From Paenibacillus silvestris (GTDB lineage: Bacteria; Bacillota; Bacilli; Paenibacillales; NBRC-103111): DNA of 64,000 bases. Each line of letters starts with the position of its first letter. Position 1 is the stretch's first letter. A program made the position numbers and the translations under genes. Below, piece after piece: positions 59,829-64,000 of the stretch. The DNA lies in the NCBI RefSeq assembly GCF_009882985.1, contig NZ_WTUZ01000021.1, forward strand, positions 171,510-235,509, given 5' to 3'. Below the pieces are notes generated by a model that made no database searches, was not told the origin of the DNA, and worked only from the letters and a program-made list of their open reading frames with translations.

Positions 59829-60959
59829 GTGGCTGAACAATCGATGGTGATCGGCGTCCCAAAGGAAATTAAAAATAATGAAAACCGCGTCGCACTGACC
59901 CCTGGCGGAGCAACGATGCTGATGATGGCTGGACATCAAGTGCTCGTTGAAGCCGGCGCTGGAGCGGGCAGCGGGTTTAGTGACGAGGATTATGCCATGG
60001 AAGGCGCCATACTTATTGCGGATGCCGCGGAAGTATGGGCTCGCAGCGACATGATCATGAAAGTGAAAGAGCCGCTTCCAGCCGAGTATGGTTATTTTCG
60101 AGAGGGCCAGCTGCTTTTCACGTATTTGCACTTGGCTGCAGCGGGTGATTTGGCAGAGCACTTGCTTAACAAGAAGGTGACAGGGATTGCTTATGAAACC
60201 ATCCAGCAACCCAATGGATCGCTTCCCCTGTTAACACCAATGAGTGAAGTTGCAGGACGTATGTCGGTCCAGATTGGCGCTCATTTTCTGGAGAAATTTT
60301 ATGGCGGGCGCGGGATTCTTCTAGGCGGTGTGCCTGGCGTCCCATCAGCTAATGTGGTCATACTCGGAGGTGGGATCGTTGGAACCAATGCAGCCAAGAT
60401 GGCGCTTGGGCTAGGAGCTAACGTCGCCATAATTGAACGGAGCGCGGAACGGATGCGTGCTTTGGATGATATCTTCGGCGGACAGCTCAATACCTTAATG
60501 TCGAATCCCTTTAATATAGCACGCGCCGTTGCCAAAGCCGATCTCTTGATCGGGGCTGTACTTATTCCTGGGGCGAGAGCGCCAAGATTAGTGACAGAGG
60601 CGATGGTCAAAACGATGAAGCCAGGCGCTGTCATTGTGGATGTTGCCGTGGATCAGGGAGGCTCTATCGAAACGATCGACCGGGTGACCACACATAGCAA
60701 CCCTACGTATGAGACACATGGCGTGCTGCATTATGCGGTAGCGAATATGCCGGGGGCAGTTCCGCGAACATCGACACTTGCTTTAACGAATGTAACGCTG
60801 CCCTATGCCTTGGAGCTGGCGAGCAAAGGATTAACAGAGGCGATTACAGCTAACTACGCTCTGCAATTGGGGGTTAATACGTACAAAGGCAGTGTAACCC
60901 ATCCAGCTGTTGCAGAAGCGCTAGGAATGCCTTATGTGAAGTTGTCCGATCTGTCATAA
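59829..60959 (+). CDS. ald: Alanine dehydrogenase
   Basis: A 376-residue NAD-dependent enzyme interconverting L-alanine and pyruvate; alanine use supports sporulation and germination in bacilli. Motifs: [33 protein letters not shown], and NAD-binding [23 protein letters not shown] 59829 or ATG 59844 may be the start. In B. subtilis ald is not in this location, so it is an insertion in the fur-yqzK-xerD order. Confidence 0.95.
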   Translation: MAEQSMVIGVPKEIKNNENRVALTPGGATMLMMAGHQVLVEAGAGAGSGFSDEDYAMEGAILIADAAEVWARSDMIMKVKEPLPAEYGYFREGQLLFTYLHLAAAGDLAEHLLNKKVTGIAYETIQQPNGSLPLLTPMSEVAGRMSVQIGAHFLEKFYGGRGILLGGVPGVPSANVVILGGGIVGTNAAKMALGLGANVAIIERSAERMRALDDIFGGQLNTLMSNPFNIARAVAKADLLIGAVLIPGARAPRLVTEAMVKTMKPGAVIVDVAVDQGGSIETIDRVTTHSNPTYETHGVLHYAVANMPGAVPRTSTLALTNVTLPYALELASKGLTEAITANYALQLGVNTYKGSVTHPAVAEALGMPYVKLSDLS

Positions 60960-61003
60960 TCAGGGCCTGAGCCTCATATCCTGTCCTAAAGAAAGGGACA
61001 GAA

Positions 61004-61258
61004 ATGGGGACCTGGCCTATGATTTTTTCTTATCGAAAATTGCTTGTTCGTTTGCGCTTTATCCTGCTTTTCATGACATTAACGGTTGTTTTGTATCAAG
61101 TGATGTTGGTGCTCTCCAGCTGGATTGAGCCAGTGAATCGCTACCGCACGCCAGCAGGAAACTCCGTCAAGGTGTTTGGACAGCACGAGCATGCAGCACT
61201 ACCAGAGTCAGGCAGAATGAGCGACAGGCTACGTTTATTTTATTGGTATGGTGAATAA
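61004..61258 (+). CDS. yqzK: DUF4227 family protein (YqzK)
   Basis: An 84-residue protein with one N-terminal membrane span (FILLFMTLTVVLYQVMLVL) and the conserved VNRYRTPAGNSVKVF stretch. In B. subtilis yqzK also lies between fur and xerD. Its AAAGGGAC ribosome site lies in a small hairpin (CTGTCC 60981-60986 with GGACAG 60996-61001), which may limit translation. ATG 61004 chosen. Function unknown. Confidence 0.82.
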   Translation: MGTWPMIFSYRKLLVRLRFILLFMTLTVVLYQVMLVLSSWIEPVNRYRTPAGNSVKVFGQHEHAALPESGRMSDRLRLFYWYGE

Positions 61259-61332
61259 AAGAGGAGTTCCTAGATCCATCGTTGAATGCTATCAATTAGA
61301 AATATGGCATGTTAACGAAGGAGCTACATTAC

Positions 61333-62232
61333 ATGATGATGGTTGATTTGCAATCCTTCATCCGATTTTTATCTGTAGAACGCGGATTATCTAAGAATAC
61401 GCTGGAATCTTACGAAAGAGACCTGCAGCAATTTGTTGACTATTTACATCGGCAGGGAATCACAGCTTGGAAAGAAACAAGTAAAACCAACATTGCGGGT
61501 TTCATGGCTCAGTTGAAATCACTTGGCAGGGCTGCAGCAACCTTGTCGCGGAATCTTGTTTCAATCCGTGCTTTCTATCAGTATCTCGTGAGAGAACGTT
61601 TGGTGGATGCAGATCCATCCCTTTTCATTGAATCGCCTAAGCTGGAGAAGAAGCTGCCCAAGGTGCTTTCCGTCGAAGAGGTTGGTCAATTGCTGGATGC
61701 ACCTCATCTAGAACTTGTAAGCGGCGTGCGCGATAAAGCGATGCTTGAACTGCTGTATGCAACGGGGATTCGCGTCTCAGAACTTATCTCGATGAACGTT
61801 GATGATGTTCATTTACAGCTTGGCTTTATTCGCTGTATGGGGAAAGGAAATAAAGAACGCAATATCCCGCTTAGTTCCATTGCTATCCGCTGCTTAACCG
61901 CCTATATACATAAAGATCGCAAGAAGTTGTTGAAGAAGTCGGCAGATGAAGAAGCTTTGTTTATTGGACATTTGGGGACTCGGATGACGAGACAAGGCTT
62001 TTGGAAAATTTTGAAAAGGTATGCAAGTGAGATCAACATTGAGAGTGATATTACGCCTCATGCCTTGCGGCATTCTTTTGCTGCCCACCTGATTGAAAAC
62101 GGCGCGGATTTAAGATCCGTCCAAGAGATGCTCGGGCATTCGGATATTTCCTCCACTCAGCTGTATGTTCAAGTCACCAAGCTCAAAATGAAGGATGTTT
62201 ACAATCACGCTCATCCCAGAGCGAATATGTAA
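61333..62232 (+). CDS. xerD: Site-specific tyrosine recombinase XerD
   Basis: A 299-residue tyrosine recombinase that resolves chromosome dimers at dif with XerC/CodV. Core-binding domain (ERGLSKNTLESYERDL) and catalytic residues: Arg in ATGIRVSELI, Lys in GKGNKERNIPL, HALRH, LGHSD, and Tyr in STQLYVQV. ATG 61333 lies nine bases after GAAGGAG. The order fur-yqzK-xerD-deoB-PNP is as in B. subtilis. Confidence 0.96.
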   Translation: MMMVDLQSFIRFLSVERGLSKNTLESYERDLQQFVDYLHRQGITAWKETSKTNIAGFMAQLKSLGRAAATLSRNLVSIRAFYQYLVRERLVDADPSLFIESPKLEKKLPKVLSVEEVGQLLDAPHLELVSGVRDKAMLELLYATGIRVSELISMNVDDVHLQLGFIRCMGKGNKERNIPLSSIAIRCLTAYIHKDRKKLLKKSADEEALFIGHLGTRMTRQGFWKILKRYASEINIESDITPHALRHSFAAHLIENGADLRSVQEMLGHSDISSTQLYVQVTKLKMKDVYNHAHPRANM

Positions 62233-62239
62233 GTGATGG

Positions 62240-62273
62240 CAGCGGCGTTTCCTCGAGGAAAAGCTGCTGTTTT
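62240..62273 (+). terminator. Intrinsic terminator after xerD
   Basis: A near-perfect palindrome, CAGCGGCGTTTCCTC (62240-62254) against GAGGAAAAGCTGCTG (62255-62269), then TTTT. Confidence 0.82.
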
Positions 62274-62340
62274 GCATTCATAGAGTGGAAGTGCGATAAT
62301 CAAGGGTGGATAACATTGTGAACAATTTGGAGGGACAAGA

Positions 62341-63513
62341 GTGCGCTTTGAACGAATCGGTTTAATCGTATTGGATAGCGTAGGCATCGGCGAATTACCG
62401 GATGCCAAAGAGTTTGGCGACACAGGTAGTCACACGCTTGGACATATTGCTGAAAGAGTGAGCGGATTCTCGCTTCCTAATTTACAGCGCATGGGTCTAG
62501 GCAGTATTGCTGAGATAAAAGGCATCCCGGCTGCTGAGGTGCCAGAAGCCTATTATGGCAAAATGGCCGAGGTATCGGTTGGAAAAGACACGATGACAGG
62601 GCACTGGGAATTGATGGGGCTTCGTATTTCTACGCCGTTTAACGTATATCCGGATGGATTTCCGGAAGCATTGATTTCTCAGTTTGAGCAGGAAACAGGA
62701 CGCAAGGTTATTGGCAATAAACCGGCCTCAGGGACAGAGATTCTCGATGAGCTTGCCGAAGAACAGATGAAAACAGGAGCATGGATCGTCTACACGTCAG
62801 CTGATAGTGTATTTCAATTAGCGGCTCACGAAGATGTGATTCCACTGGAAGAGCTGTATCGTGCATGTGAAATTGCCAGACGTTTGACGCAAGGTGAATT
62901 TGCTGTAGGCCGAGTTATCGCAAGACCTTATCTTGGTGAGCCGGGCGCATTCAAGCGTACGCCGAATCGGCATGATTATGCCGTGAAGCCGCCGGAACCG
63001 ACAGTGATGAATCACTTGAAGGACGCTGGATATGATGTGATTGCCATCGGCAAGATCAATGATATTTTTGACGGTGAGGGTGTCACCAAAACAACATCTA
63101 CCAAAAGCAATTTGGATGGCATTCAGAAGACCATCGAAGTGCTTGGTGAGCCGTTCAAAGGGTTGGCTTTTACAAACCTTGTTGATTTTGACTCGTTGTA
63201 CGGTCACCGTCGCGATCCTGAAGGTTATGGCCGAGCGCTGGAGGAATTCGACAGCTTCGTGCCACAGCTCAAAGAAAAGCTAGGGCCCAAAGACCTGCTG
63301 ATCCTAACAGCAGACCACGGTAATGATCCCGTGCATCCGGGAACAGATCATACACGCGAGTATGTGCCTATTTTGTTATACAGCCCGAGCTTTGAGGCGC
63401 CTGTCTCTCTAGGTATTCGCGGAACTTTTGCCGATCTAGGGGCTACAATTGCCGATAATTTCGGCGTAAAAGCTACAGATCAGGGCGAGAGCTTCCTGCA
63501 CCTTCTCAAATAG
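62341..63513 (+). CDS. deoB: Phosphopentomutase
   Basis: A 390-residue alkaline-phosphatase-superfamily enzyme that interconverts ribose 1- and 5-phosphates (and deoxy forms). Metal and catalytic motifs: [26 protein letters not shown] with the phosphorylated Thr, and [21 protein letters not shown] start after GGAGGG. It works with the following purine nucleoside phosphorylase in nucleoside salvage. Confidence 0.97.
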   Translation: MRFERIGLIVLDSVGIGELPDAKEFGDTGSHTLGHIAERVSGFSLPNLQRMGLGSIAEIKGIPAAEVPEAYYGKMAEVSVGKDTMTGHWELMGLRISTPFNVYPDGFPEALISQFEQETGRKVIGNKPASGTEILDELAEEQMKTGAWIVYTSADSVFQLAAHEDVIPLEELYRACEIARRLTQGEFAVGRVIARPYLGEPGAFKRTPNRHDYAVKPPEPTVMNHLKDAGYDVIAIGKINDIFDGEGVTKTTSTKSNLDGIQKTIEVLGEPFKGLAFTNLVDFDSLYGHRRDPEGYGRALEEFDSFVPQLKEKLGPKDLLILTADHGNDPVHPGTDHTREYVPILLYSPSFEAPVSLGIRGTFADLGATIADNFGVKATDQGESFLHLLK

Positions 63514-63550
63514 TGATTGTTGAACCGAAAAAGCCAAGGAGGAATATAAC

Positions 63551-64000
63551 ATGTCAGAAACATCCATGATTCTTAAGATTCAAGAGGCCGCTGCCTTTAT
63601 TTCGAAGGAAACGAACATTAAACCACAAATCGGTCTTATTCTAGGTTCAGGACTGGGCGTCCTTGCCGACTTAATCGAGCAGCCGATTGTCGTTGACTAT
63701 TCGCGCATTCCACATTTCCCAGTATCAACGGTTGAAGGCCATGCGGGAGAGTTGGTCGTTGGAACGATTAAAGGTAAGCAAGTATTAGTCATGAAAGGAC
63801 GCTTCCATGCCTATGAGGGCTATGGTGCTGAAACAGTTTCTTTCCCTGTTCGCGTTATGAAAGAGCTAGGTGTAGAAACGCTGATCGTAACGAATGCAGC
63901 TGGAGGCATTAACGAGTCATATCAAGTCGGCGATTTGATGGTTATCAGCGATCACTTGAATTTGACGTACCGCAATCCATTGATCGGACCTAATGACGCT
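63551..64000 (+). CDS. punA: Purine nucleoside phosphorylase (5' part; continues beyond the window)
   Basis: The first 150 codons of a class I, trimeric-type purine nucleoside phosphorylase that splits guanosine/inosine with phosphate. Motifs: LILGSGLGVLADLI (phosphate loop), GRFHAYEGY, and TNAAGGINESY. AAGGAGG lies before ATG 63551, 37 bases after deoB. The 3' end is cut off by the window edge. Confidence 0.95.
   Translation, partial: MSETSMILKIQEAAAFISKETNIKPQIGLILGSGLGVLADLIEQPIVVDYSRIPHFPVSTVEGHAGELVVGTIKGKQVLVMKGRFHAYEGYGAETVSFPVRVMKELGVETLIVTNAAGGINESYQVGDLMVISDHLNLTYRNPLIGPNDA

Overview
The window reads as chromosome of a spore-forming Firmicute of the Paenibacillus type (Paenibacillaceae). 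Evidence: complete spoIIIAA-AH, spoIVB, spo0A, spoIIM and splB genes; the order yqhQ-yqhR-aroQ-papA-efp...yqhV-spoIIIA-accBC-yqhY-nusB-folD-xseAB-ispA-dxs-tlyA-argR-recN-spoIVB-spo0A, known from Bacillus subtilis; Gram-positive ribosome binding sites (AAGGAGG, GAGGTGA); many TTG/GTG starts; moderate GC. No rRNA, tRNA, CRISPR array, prophage or intact insertion sequence was seen.

Layout. 0-3.8 kb: an orphan zinc-ribbon protein related to IS1595 transposases, yidD, and metG behind a T-box leader. 3.8-12.2 kb: a lipoprotein, a zinc/manganese ABC transporter (znuA-znuC-znuB) joined to ccdA, splB, mntR, a patatin-like lipase, and yqhQ/yqhR. 12.3-18.2 kb: aroQ, papA, efp, then lysC, a DUF441 gene and comB-comA (sulfolactate synthesis), which sit between efp and yqhV. 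18.2-24.2 kb: yqhV and the eight-gene spoIIIA operon behind a sigma-E-like promoter. 24.3-39.9 kb: acetyl-CoA carboxylase subunits, the Asp23/AmaP/DUF2273 membrane module, nusB, folD, xseAB, isoprenoid genes, tlyA, argR, recN, spoIVB and spo0A. spo0A has a sigma-H promoter and three 0A boxes.

40-48.5 kb is more lineage-specific. It holds a tiny YjcZ-type gene, an MBL-fold hydrolase, an orphan cobyrinate amidase (cbiA) with a small partner, several small unknown genes, and a steA-GT2-GT4 operon. 48.7-53.6 kb: a branched-chain 2-oxoacid dehydrogenase operon. 53.6-64 kb: prli42, a PepT-like peptidase, DUF3866, mciZ, nudF, an endonuclease Q-like gene, spoIIM, fur, ald, yqzK, xerD, deoB, and the start of a purine nucleoside phosphorylase cut by the window edge.

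Two genes too short for ordinary ORF calling were found (YjcZ-like at 40296-40388 and Prli42 at 53643-53747, both minus), and mciZ was recognised on the minus strand overlapping DUF3866. The most unusual non-coding structures are a 190-bp imperfect inverted repeat before yqhV, four TTGGAT/ATCCAA palindromes arranged as an inverted pair of pairs at 55.05-55.23 kb, and paired GTTTTGC/GCAAAAC hairpins before nusB. No single clearly new multi-gene system stands out; the best candidates for follow-up are the steA-glycosyltransferase operon, the nudF-endoQ pair and the repeat families.
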